Source: Prevotellaceae bacterium UBA1720 (GTDB lineage Bacteria; Bacteroidota; Bacteroidia; Bacteroidales; Bacteroidaceae). Taken from it: a DNA stretch of 44,077 nt. The position numbers were made by a program, and so were the translations under genes. The stretch is from contig DCIS01000082.1 in assembly GCA_002317475.1 (NCBI GenBank), positions 1,512 through 45,588 of the forward strand. Reading direction: 5' to 3'. The notes beneath the pieces are model-generated. The model had not been told where the DNA came from and ran no database searches. It saw only the letters and a program-made list of their open reading frames with translations. Positions 14,729-22,018 of this stretch are shown piece by piece. Within the stretch, counting starts at the first letter, position 1, and each line of letters begins with the position of its first letter.

Positions 14729-16606
14729 ATGAGATACATTTCGTTGTTGCTTTTTACCTGGGTTGCCCTTGCTGCCCAGGCACAGGACTGGGTGGAGCTT
14801 CATCATAGCTACAAGGGTAAGGACTGGATTATTCCCTTGCGCATTCGTGAGGTAGGGGAGATGCATGCCGATGAGGCTCTTCGTCAATTTTCCTTTGATA
14901 TGATTCCACTTGAGGATCATGAGGCTCAGCAACTATCCTTCTCTATGGAGCAGATTGACAGTCTGCTCTTTTCCTCTGACCTTCCCGATTCACTCAAGGG
15001 GCACGACAAGTATCGTGTCTTTACCCTTAATATCCATACTGTTGGGGCACAGCCGATACGTGAGAAAGAGGTGTGGGTGGATTGTCATTTCGCACTGGAT
15101 GGAATGGGGGAGTACAGCCATTACAGTGGTACGGGGCGCATTCGTGGACGTGGTAATAGTACCTGGGAATGGTATGATAAGAAACCTTACAAATTCAAGC
15201 TTGATGAGAAGAGTAAACTATTGGGTTTGGAGAAGGCGCGCAACTGGAACCTTATGGCCAACTATCGCGATGTTACGGATCTTATGAATGCACTGGCTTT
15301 CGAGACAGCACGTTGTCTGGGTATGCCTTATACCAACCATACACGATTTGTGGAGGTCTTTCTTAATGACGAATACGTGGGTCTGTATCATTTGACGGAG
15401 AAGATTGAAGTAGGTAAGAATCGCGTGAATATCAGTGATGAAGATGGTCTTCTCTTGAGTTTTGATTTAGATGACGGTCCGTCACTCAGTCCAGGTTCAG
15501 GTGACAATTTTTCTTCACGCATCTATGGTCTTCCCGTCTGTGTAAAACATCCCGAGAATCCCTCTGAGGCAAAGTTGGATAGCATACGTCAGGAGTTGGC
15601 TGTCATCGAGAAAGCCATACAGCAGCACAACTATCCTCTGGTGGATTCACTGGTTGATATACCGTCCTTTATCGGTATCCTTCAGTTGCACGAATATCTT
15701 TACAATGTGGAGATTGATGCACCACGCAGTGTCTATGCTTTTCGTGACAAGGGAGGCAAACTGACATTCGGTCCGGCATGGGACTGGGATGCTGCCTATG
15801 ACTTCGATTGGAGCAATATGTACACGGGGCATAACTATTTTGCCGACTATCGCGAACTGCTCTTTGGTACGGGGCCTGCTACCAACACAGGTGCGGCATA
15901 TCATGTCAATGGTTTCTGGACGGATATGTTCCAGGACAGCGATTTCGTAAGTCTGTACAAGGATCGTTGGCAGAGTGTCAGCGATACCATTCTTACCCAC
16001 GTCTGGGCCGAGATGGAGCAGTATCTTAGGCATCTTCGCGAAGGTGCCTATGAGCGTGATATCGCTCGTTGGCCTATCAAGGGTAAGAATATTGATACGG
16101 AGGTGGATAAGATGCACAGTTGGCTGACCAATCGTCTTTCCTACATCAATAAGGTGGTGGCTGCTTATCCCTCAGGTTCGCCTTATGTCCCAAACGATGA
16201 TCCTGCAGAAGATGACGCAGACTACACCATTGTGAATGGCGAACTGGTAGTGCATAAGACGTTGGACTTCTCGCGTGGCTATTCGCAGTTGGGCACGATA
16301 GATTTGCCCAAAGAGGTGGTGTCACAGCTGATGGGTGTCACGCCCAATACCCTCGTTCCGCTCAATGCTGATGGCAGTCAGGGCAGTAATACTGCTGCAG
16401 GCCTCTATGGCGCATGGTTTGATGAGTATGGCAATACCAACAGCTGGAGTTGGGGTCACGTCTATATCGAGAGCAACGACCTCTATACTTGGCATTATGG
16501 TTGTCATCCCGACAACTGCCGTTCTGGCGATACTCACACCGTACGCATGCAGTATGGACGTAGTCGAAAGCAACTCAATGTCACGGTCACTTTCACTATA
16601 AAGTAG
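14729..16606 (+). CDS. Secreted CotH-family (kinase-like) protein
   Basis: The 625-residue protein has a signal peptide (MRYISLLLFTWVALAAQAQ) and a CotH domain over about residues 110-480. Diagnostic segments are RGRGNSTWEW (about 139-148), the KPYKFKL and NWNLMANYRD stretch after it, and GPAWDWDAAYDFDW with Asp352 and Asp354 as the likely metal-binding acidic pair. CotH proteins are atypical protein kinases, known from Bacillus spore coat and widespread in secreted form in Bacteroidetes and Clostridia. A separate C-terminal beta-rich domain (about 500-625) looks like a Bacteroidetes surface-protein module. The substrate is unknown. It appears monocistronic, with hairpin 16650-16676 behind it. 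Confidence 0.85.
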   Translation: MRYISLLLFTWVALAAQAQDWVELHHSYKGKDWIIPLRIREVGEMHADEALRQFSFDMIPLEDHEAQQLSFSMEQIDSLLFSSDLPDSLKGHDKYRVFTLNIHTVGAQPIREKEVWVDCHFALDGMGEYSHYSGTGRIRGRGNSTWEWYDKKPYKFKLDEKSKLLGLEKARNWNLMANYRDVTDLMNALAFETARCLGMPYTNHTRFVEVFLNDEYVGLYHLTEKIEVGKNRVNISDEDGLLLSFDLDDGPSLSPGSGDNFSSRIYGLPVCVKHPENPSEAKLDSIRQELAVIEKAIQQHNYPLVDSLVDIPSFIGILQLHEYLYNVEIDAPRSVYAFRDKGGKLTFGPAWDWDAAYDFDWSNMYTGHNYFADYRELLFGTGPATNTGAAYHVNGFWTDMFQDSDFVSLYKDRWQSVSDTILTHVWAEMEQYLRHLREGAYERDIARWPIKGKNIDTEVDKMHSWLTNRLSYINKVVAAYPSGSPYVPNDDPAEDDADYTIVNGELVVHKTLDFSRGYSQLGTIDLPKEVVSQLMGVTPNTLVPLNADGSQGSNTAAGLYGAWFDEYGNTNSWSWGHVYIESNDLYTWHYGCHPDNCRSGDTHTVRMQYGRSRKQLNVTVTFTIK

Positions 16607-16649
16607 CTTTTTTGCAAACACGTTGTAGCAAAATAATCTATTTATCAAG

Positions 16650-16676
16650 AAAAATTACTAAAATGTAGTAGTTTTT
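16650..16676 (+). terminator. Hairpin terminator after the CotH-family gene
   Basis: AAAAATTACTA (16650-16660) pairs with TAGTAGTTTTT (16666-16676) around AAATG with one mismatch, and the right arm ends in TTTTT. The stem is AT-rich, so termination may be weak. Confidence 0.5.
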
Positions 16677-16688
16677 CAGATTATTACT

Positions 16689-16696
16689 TACCTTTG
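16689..16696 (+). promoter_or_regulatory. -7 box (TACCTTTG) of the hybrid histidine kinase gene
   Basis: TACCTTTG fits TAnnTTTG and predicts a leader of about 37 nt to the ATG at 16740. Most of that leader is the 18-nt terminal-repeat-like motif at 16719-16736. Confidence 0.55.
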
Positions 16697-16718
16697 CAAG
16701 ATACTATGTCTAATTTTT

Positions 16719-16736
16719 AGTAAGTGATCGTAATTA
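16719..16736 (+). repeat. Solo copy of a MITE terminal repeat in the kinase leader
   Basis: AGTAAGTGATCGTAATTA matches the first 18 nt of the promoter-proximal end of the elements at 21622-21830 and 38823-39007, with one change (G for A at position 12). It ends 3 nt before the kinase ATG and has the same orientation relative to the gene as the two full elements. The rest of the element is absent and no TA precedes it. It may be a remnant or an independent regulatory site. Confidence 0.6.
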
Positions 16737-16739
16737 CCT

Positions 16740-18980
16740 ATGCCTGAGATATACTATTCTGCAGTCGGCATATTTGCCGTCATAGTCCACTGCCTCATCA
16801 ATACGGTCTTTTATCACAAGCCTGTTGTTGATGTCACGTCCCGGGAGTACAGGCGATTTCTCTCTGCCGTATTGATCTATTTCGTGAGCGATACGCTGTG
16901 GGGTATACTGGATTCACTGGATATCATTCCGCTCCTATATGCCGATACGGTGGTCTATTATCTGGCCATCGCCCTTACGATAATATGCTATTGTCGTTAT
17001 GTCATTGCCTTCCTGCATCTTGAGAAGACCTTTGGCAAGTTGCTCAATGCTTTCGGTATCCTGTTCCTGGTGGGTGATGTCATTCTGCTGATCGTCAATT
17101 TCTTCTACCCCGTCTTCTTCTATTTTGACAACGAGGGAACCTATAACGTATGTCCTTTGCGCGACATGGCGCTCTTTTGCCAGTTCTCCATGTTTGTCGT
17201 CATAGCACTGATATCACTTGTCTCCGTCATTCGTTCCGATGGAGAGGCAAAGCGCAGAAACCACGCCATAGCCTTCTTCTCTCTGACATTCATCCTGGGC
17301 ATTGTGGCCCAACTCTTCTATCCTCTCTTGCCTCTCTATTCCATTGGTGTGTTGCTGGGTATGATCATCATCCACGTCTTCGTTCATGTCGAGGAGATAG
17401 AGAATCTCAAGGATATGCTGCAGGAGAATACCGATATTATCGACAATTCGGGTTATGGTATTTGGCGTATCTGCCTGAACAAGGACGGACATAACACCAT
17501 GACGGCCAACGATACCCTCATGCGCATATTTGGCGTGGAGGAGGGCCGTTATACCCCCGAGGAGTTCTATAAGTTCTACCATTCCCGCTTGCATGAGGAT
17601 GTGCAGGAGATAGAATCCCAGGATTACAAGCAGATGGAGGAGGGGCAACTGCGTTCTCGCTTCCTTGCATGGGAGCATCCCACCAAGGGACTGATCTATC
17701 TCAGTGCCGGAGGTATTCGTCACATCCAACCTAACGGCGAGACGGTCATTTCGGGCTATTGTGGTGATGTCACGCTGCAACGTTCTCAGATTATCGACCT
17801 GAATATCAGGCTTGAGGAAGCTATGCGTAAGGCTGAGGCTGCCAATCGTGCCAAGTCAGACTTCCTTTTCAATATGAGCCATGACATCCGTACGCCCATG
17901 AATGCCATCATCGGTTATACAGGTCTGATGAGGAAGCACTATCATGATGAGGTTCGCTGCATGGACTACCTCTCCAAGTTGGAGCAATCCAGCGATTTCC
18001 TGCTCTCCCTCATCAACAATGTCCTGGAGATGGCACGTATCGAGAGTGGCAAGGTGGAACTCGACGAGGTTTCCTTTTCCCTCGTACAGATGGCGGAGGA
18101 GGTCAAGGGTCTCTACTCCGACCTGATGAAGCAGAAACAACTGGATTTCACGCTGCAAATGGATATTACCACCCCATGTGTCTATGTGGATCAGGTCAAG
18201 GCCAAGGAGATTATCCTCAATCTTGTTTCCAATGCCTACAAGTATACCCCAGAGGGTGGAAAGGTGTCGCTCTCTTGTCGTGAATTGCCGTCAGACAAGC
18301 CTGGCTATGCCGTGTTCCAGAACACCATCTCTGATACGGGTATCGGCATGTCCCATGAGTTCCTTCCCCGATTGTTCGAGGAGTTCTCGCGCGAGAAAAC
18401 CTCTACCGACAATAAGATTCAGGGCACTGGCCTCGGAATGCCTATCGTCAAGCGACTTGTTGACCTCATGGGTGGAACCATCAATGTCGAGAGTGAGTTG
18501 GGCAAGGGCACTACGATCGTTGTCACCCTCACGCACCGCATTGCTGATGGTGATTCCTTGGCGCTCCAGAAACAGGAGGACATCGATACCTCTATCTTCC
18601 AGGACAAGCGTATCCTCTTGGCCGAGGACAACGATCTCAATGCCGAGATTGCCGAGGCCGTTCTCGCCGAGGCTGGTTTCGAGGTAGAGCGCGCTGTGGA
18701 TGGGGTGGTCTGTGTGGATATGCTGCTCAAGGCGCAGTCCCACTATTATGATCTCATCCTCATGGATATACAGATGCCCAATCTCGATGGTTACCTGGCT
18801 ACGCGCAAGATTCGTCTCCTTCAGGACCAGGCCAAGGCTCACATCCCTATTGTTGCCATGACGGCCAATGCCTTTGACGAGGACCGAAAGCGTGCCGCTG
18901 AGGCTGGTATGAACGGCCATCTGGCCAAGCCCATCAATGTCCGCCAGCTCTTCCGTGTCTTACAGGAGGTATTGGGATAG
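16740..18980 (+). CDS. Membrane-bound hybrid histidine kinase/response regulator
   Basis: The 746-residue protein has an N-terminal sensor region of about seven membrane helices (about 5-220), a PAS-like segment (about 230-345), and a HisKA domain with phospho-acceptor His381 (NMSHDIRTPMNAIIGY). A HATPase domain follows (about 470-600; NLVSNAYKYTPEGG, DTGIGM near 532, GTGLGMPIVK near 562), then a receiver domain (about 625-745) with phospho-acceptor Asp676 (LMDIQMPNLDG) and the late Lys (HLAKPIN). There is no DNA-binding or other output domain, so the phosphoryl group must pass to a partner elsewhere. No sensor ligand is suggested by the flanks. It is unlike the SusC/D-linked hybrid kinases, which have large periplasmic propellers and an AraC domain. 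Confidence 0.92.
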   Translation: MPEIYYSAVGIFAVIVHCLINTVFYHKPVVDVTSREYRRFLSAVLIYFVSDTLWGILDSLDIIPLLYADTVVYYLAIALTIICYCRYVIAFLHLEKTFGKLLNAFGILFLVGDVILLIVNFFYPVFFYFDNEGTYNVCPLRDMALFCQFSMFVVIALISLVSVIRSDGEAKRRNHAIAFFSLTFILGIVAQLFYPLLPLYSIGVLLGMIIIHVFVHVEEIENLKDMLQENTDIIDNSGYGIWRICLNKDGHNTMTANDTLMRIFGVEEGRYTPEEFYKFYHSRLHEDVQEIESQDYKQMEEGQLRSRFLAWEHPTKGLIYLSAGGIRHIQPNGETVISGYCGDVTLQRSQIIDLNIRLEEAMRKAEAANRAKSDFLFNMSHDIRTPMNAIIGYTGLMRKHYHDEVRCMDYLSKLEQSSDFLLSLINNVLEMARIESGKVELDEVSFSLVQMAEEVKGLYSDLMKQKQLDFTLQMDITTPCVYVDQVKAKEIILNLVSNAYKYTPEGGKVSLSCRELPSDKPGYAVFQNTISDTGIGMSHEFLPRLFEEFSREKTSTDNKIQGTGLGMPIVKRLVDLMGGTINVESELGKGTTIVVTLTHRIADGDSLALQKQEDIDTSIFQDKRILLAEDNDLNAEIAEAVLAEAGFEVERAVDGVVCVDMLLKAQSHYYDLILMDIQMPNLDGYLATRKIRLLQDQAKAHIPIVAMTANAFDEDRKRAAEAGMNGHLAKPINVRQLFRVLQEVLG

Positions 18981-18997
18981 ATCCTTCCCCAAACACA

Positions 18998-19031
18998 AAG
19001 GGCAACCTCCTACCAATGGGAGGCTGCCCTT
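18998..19031. terminator. Bidirectional hairpin terminator
   Basis: AAGGGCAACCTCC (18998-19010) pairs with GGAGGCTGCCCTT (19019-19031) with one A-C mismatch and an 8-nt loop. It separates the convergent kinase and small exported-protein genes and is followed by a TTAAAC-rich tract to about 19066. Confidence 0.78.
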
Positions 19032-19069
19032 AAACCCTTAAACCTTTAAACTTTTTAACTTTTAAGCTC

Positions 19070-19552
19070 TTACTGCTGCTGGCGCTGTGGACGCTGGCCA
19101 CCGCCGAAGCCCTGACCTCCACCAAAGCCCTGACCACCACCTTGGCGCATACGTGAGCGACGCTCCTCCTGAGCCTTCTGGTATGCTGTATACTGCTCCT
19201 CGGTAAGGATACCCTTCAGTACCTTCTCCTGAGCCTCTTGGCGCTTCTGCATCTCCTCGCGGTTGAAACCACCACGACCCTGGCCGGGCTGAGCCTGCTG
19301 GCCTCCAGCCTCCATTGCCTTACGGATGCTGTCACGACGAGCTGCCTGAACCTTGCTCTCTGCCAGGAAGTAGTCATATAGTTTCTTGTACTGCTCATCA
19401 TTGACCTTGCAGGTCTCCTTGATCTGGTCTGCCTGACGCTTGGCCATATCCTCAGGGTTCATCTGCATACGCTGGCCACCACCACCGGGGAACTGAGCAG
19501 AAGCTGTAATAGTCACGAACATTGCCACGAGGGCGAAAAATAACTTTTTCAT
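19070..19552 (-). CDS. Small exported Gln/Gly-rich protein (DUF4890/Spy-like)
   Basis: The 160-residue protein has a signal peptide (MKKLFFALVAMFVTITASAQ). A helical, highly charged centre follows (about 30-135) with paired features such as DQIKETCKVNDEQYKKLYDYF and KVLKGILTEEQYTAYQKAQEERR. The tail is Gly/Gln/Arg-rich (GGGQGFGGGQ repeated). Bacteroidales carry many such periplasmic LTxxQ-like proteins, related in style to Spy/CpxP chaperones. A periplasmic chaperone or stress role is inferred from that resemblance only. The gene appears to stand alone. Confidence 0.75.
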   Translation of the reverse strand: MKKLFFALVAMFVTITASAQFPGGGGQRMQMNPEDMAKRQADQIKETCKVNDEQYKKLYDYFLAESKVQAARRDSIRKAMEAGGQQAQPGQGRGGFNREEMQKRQEAQEKVLKGILTEEQYTAYQKAQEERRSRMRQGGGQGFGGGQGFGGGQRPQRQQQ

Positions 19553-19723
19553 GTCTTTGATGTTTTATTGGTTAAATAATAGTTTTTCTCTTGTAACCCT
19601 TTATCTCATAGACACTTTGCTATGTGGATAGTTTAATGGTGAATGACAAAAAAGATGAAAAATATTTGTTTTGTTGCCTTATTATTACTACTTTTGTGGA
19701 ACTTTACACCTATTTATATTATT

Positions 19724-21046
19724 ATGAAAATACAAAACATCTTTTTGGCGTTGGTTGCCTGTCTTGTTTCCGTTACTGGCAAGGCACAGCGTTTTGGTGA
19801 TTATTTCGAAGATAAGACGCTGCGTCTGGACTATACCTTCAGTGGTGATAATCGTCATCAGGAGATCTATCTGGACGAACTGAGTCAGAGCGAAGGATGG
19901 TATGGACGTCGTGGCAATCTGGATAGCCTCTTTCTGCAGGGTAATGGACAGTTGACCGTGACAGATCCCGAAAGTCACAAGACGCTCTATCGCTATTCCT
20001 TCAGTACCCTGTTTCAGGAATGGCAGAGCAGTGAGGAGGCAACAAAGGTCAGGAAGAGTTTTGAGAACGTCTTCCTGATGCCCTTCCCCAAGAAACCTGT
20101 AGATGTAACAATCTCCTTGACAGATACACATAATCAGGTGAAGGCTAAACTGACCCATCGTGTGGATCCTAAGGATATCCTGATTCGCCAGATAGGCAAG
20201 GTGGGACAGACGCCCTGGAAGTACATCCACAAGGGTGCTGACAGCAAACGGGCTATTGATGTGGTAATTATGGCAGAGGGCTATACTGAGGAGGAAATGG
20301 ACAAATTCTGGGAAGACTGCCAGATGAGCGTGGATGCCTTCCTGACTCATGAACCCTTTAAGTCGTTGGGCGAGAAATTCAATTTCATTGCCGTATTTTC
20401 TGCATCAAAGGAAAGTGGGGTGAGCATCCCTCACAAGGACCTCTGGGTGAATACTGCTTTGGGTGGAAACTACGACACGTTCTATAGCGAGAGATACCTT
20501 ACTACGTTGAAACTGAAGCGTGTACATGATGTGTTGGCTGGCATTCCCTATGAGCATATCATCATTCTGGCCAATACGGAAAACTATGGTGGAGGTGGTA
20601 TCTACAACAGCTATATGATGTCCTCTGCCCATCATGCCAAGACGCGTCCTGTGATTGTGCATGAGTTTGGCCACAGCTTTGGTGGTTTGGGTGACGAGTA
20701 TTTCTATGATGACCAGTACGAGACCATGTACCCTGGTGATACGGAGCCCTGGGAACCCAACCTTACTACGTTGGTTGATTTCAAGTCCAAATGGATGGAT
20801 ATGCTCCATAACCCAGCACCCGAGAAGAAGGTGAATGCAGATGGTTCGGTGGTTTGGGAGAACATTGATACACCCGATGGAAAGGATCTTTACACCAAGG
20901 TAGGTGTTTATGAGGGTGGAGGCTATCAGTCAAAGGGCGTGTATCGTCCTGTTCAGGAGTGCCGTATGAAGATTAATGAGGCACCCGTATTCTGTCCTGT
21001 CTGTGACCGTGCTATCCGCCGAATTGTAAAGTATTATACAGAATAG
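19724..21046 (+). CDS. Secreted M64-family zinc metallopeptidase
   Basis: The 440-residue protein has a signal peptide (MKIQNIFLALVACLVSVTGKAQ), an N-terminal beta-rich domain (about 25-160) and an M64 (IgA peptidase) catalytic domain. The zinc site is clear: HEFGHSFGGLGDEY, with His313, Glu314, His317 and Asp323. The family was named for an IgA-cleaving enzyme of Clostridium ramosum; Bacteroidetes members are common gut surface proteases with other possible targets. I choose the ATG at 19724, which gives a clean signal peptide. The frame stays open to 19643, where a second hydrophobic stretch would precede it. The gene is followed by a tandem repeat and a terminator. Confidence 0.88.
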   Translation: MKIQNIFLALVACLVSVTGKAQRFGDYFEDKTLRLDYTFSGDNRHQEIYLDELSQSEGWYGRRGNLDSLFLQGNGQLTVTDPESHKTLYRYSFSTLFQEWQSSEEATKVRKSFENVFLMPFPKKPVDVTISLTDTHNQVKAKLTHRVDPKDILIRQIGKVGQTPWKYIHKGADSKRAIDVVIMAEGYTEEEMDKFWEDCQMSVDAFLTHEPFKSLGEKFNFIAVFSASKESGVSIPHKDLWVNTALGGNYDTFYSERYLTTLKLKRVHDVLAGIPYEHIIILANTENYGGGGIYNSYMMSSAHHAKTRPVIVHEFGHSFGGLGDEYFYDDQYETMYPGDTEPWEPNLTTLVDFKSKWMDMLHNPAPEKKVNADGSVVWENIDTPDGKDLYTKVGVYEGGGYQSKGVYRPVQECRMKINEAPVFCPVCDRAIRRIVKYYTE

Positions 21047-21083
21047 AAAAAGAGCTATTTGTTCATTTCTCGGGTTTTGAGTT

Positions 21084-21112
21084 CCTTCGGTATGCCTTCG
21101 GTATGCCTTCGG
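21084..21112. repeat. 11-bp tandem repeat (CCTTCGGTATG)
   Basis: CCTTCGGTATG occurs at 21084-21094 and 21095-21105, followed by a partial CCTTCGG at 21106-21112. The array sits in the loop of a larger 9-bp inverted repeat, TATTTGTTC (21056-21064) with GAACAAATA (21112-21120), just after the M64 gene. Confidence 0.8.
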
Positions 21113-21129
21113 AACAAATAATGAAAAAG

Positions 21130-21164
21130 ATCCAGTCCCATCGTCTATTGCGATAAGGCTGGAT
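21130..21164 (+). terminator. Hairpin terminator after the M64 peptidase gene
   Basis: ATCCAG (21130-21135) pairs with CTGGAT (21159-21164), continuing inward through an internal loop to ATCG (21140-21143) with CGAT (21151-21154). A T-rich stretch with six T in a row follows. It also separates the convergent coiled-coil protein gene. Confidence 0.7.
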
Positions 21165-21197
21165 TTATCTATTTTTTATCAGGGTAAAGACTGCATC

Positions 21198-21602
21198 TTA
21201 CTGTCTTACCTTCAGTGCTTCACGAGCAGCTGTTTCTGCCTTTTTGGCCAGGAGGGTAGCCTCTTCCTTCAGTTTCTCTGCTTTCTGGATAGCCTTCTCT
21301 GCCTTCTGGATGGCTGCATCTGACTTGGCACGTGCCTTGACGGAGTTGTCCACAATCTTCTTGTTGGTCTTGGCTGTCAGGAGGGCTGACTTGCATGTGG
21401 TGAGCTGCTGGTGCAACTCCACATTGTCCTTGTCCACCTTCATCTTGGTCTTGACCAACTTGATCTCAGCATTCAGTTCGTCTATCTTCTGTGCGAAGTG
21501 TGCGCTCAGTTGCTTGTCAGTCATCTCATCGAGATTCTGTGCGAATGCGCAGGTGCTGCACATGAGTAGCAAGGCAGCAGCAATCATTTTCTTTGTTTTC
21601 AT
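21198..21602 (-). CDS. Small exported coiled-coil protein
   Basis: The 134-residue protein has a signal peptide (about 1-21, ending CAFAQ). The rest is almost wholly Lys/Ala/Glu/Leu heptads (for example AEKAIQKAEKLKEEATLLAK), a long periplasmic coiled coil without a recognised domain. Function is unknown; the style recalls Lpp- or OmpH-like periplasmic helices, but no such family can be claimed. Its ATG lies 18 bp from the MITE copy at 21622-21830, which separates it from its likely promoter at 21860-21890. Confidence 0.72.
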   Translation of the reverse strand: MKTKKMIAAALLLMCSTCAFAQNLDEMTDKQLSAHFAQKIDELNAEIKLVKTKMKVDKDNVELHQQLTTCKSALLTAKTNKKIVDNSVKARAKSDAAIQKAEKAIQKAEKLKEEATLLAKKAETAAREALKVRQ

Positions 21603-21621
21603 ACTTTTTATTGTAATATTA

Positions 21622-21830
21622 AGTAAGTAATCAAAATTATCTTTATAGTGTGTAAGTAAAATGACCGCTTATAATGTATATACTCCCTTTTGCGCATCTC
21701 CGCCACCTTTTCTCGGTTGTGATGTCCACATCTATACGCTACATTTTGCCCTCTGGCAAAAGTCAAAAACGCGACACATCTGCACCAAAATTGAGCATAT
21801 CTATTATAAAGCTAATTATGATCACTTACT
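21622..21830 (-). mobile_element. MITE-like element, copy A (209 bp)
   Basis: The ends are AGTAAGTAATCAAAATTA... and, reverse-complemented, AGTAAGTGATCATAATTA...; over 26 nt they match at 23 positions. TA flanks both ends (21620-21621 and 21831-21832), as expected for Tc1/mariner- or IS630-type insertion. Copy B at 38823-39007 is the same sequence inverted, 24 bp shorter; the difference in copy A includes a perfect hairpin TTTTGCC-CTCT-GGCAAAA at 21744-21761. There is no transposase. It fills most of the 416-bp gap 21603-22018, in the leader of the small coiled-coil gene. One end carries an outward TAATTTTG box (21639-21632, minus strand). Confidence 0.82.
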
Positions 21831-21859
21831 TATCAATTATTGCATAGGTTACATCGTTG

Positions 21860-21890
21860 CAAAATTATAAAGAAAAGTTGACCTAAGCAA
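21860..21890 (-). promoter_or_regulatory. Promoter upstream of MITE copy A (TTG-N20-TAATTTTG)
   Basis: On the minus strand TTG (21890-21888) and TAATTTTG (21867-21860) are 20 nt apart, the ideal Bacteroidetes spacing. The only gene it can serve is the small coiled-coil protein at 21602, with MITE copy A now in between, giving a leader of about 250 nt. Confidence 0.65.
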
Positions 21891-21939
21891 TATATTTCTG
21901 TTTTTTTCTCCTATTTAATAATAATTGCGCGTGTTTGTG

Positions 21940-21970
21940 TTGGATAATTGAACAGAAAAACGTAAATTTG
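21940..21970 (+). promoter_or_regulatory. Promoter of nadC (TTG-N20-TAAATTTG)
   Basis: TTG (21940-21942) and TAAATTTG (21963-21970) are 20 nt apart, matching the consensus. The predicted leader is about 42 nt. It is divergent from the promoter at 21860-21890. Confidence 0.68.
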
Positions 21971-22018
21971 CAACTATTAATCATAACATAAGTAACAAAT
22001 AACCCTAAACAGAATTAT

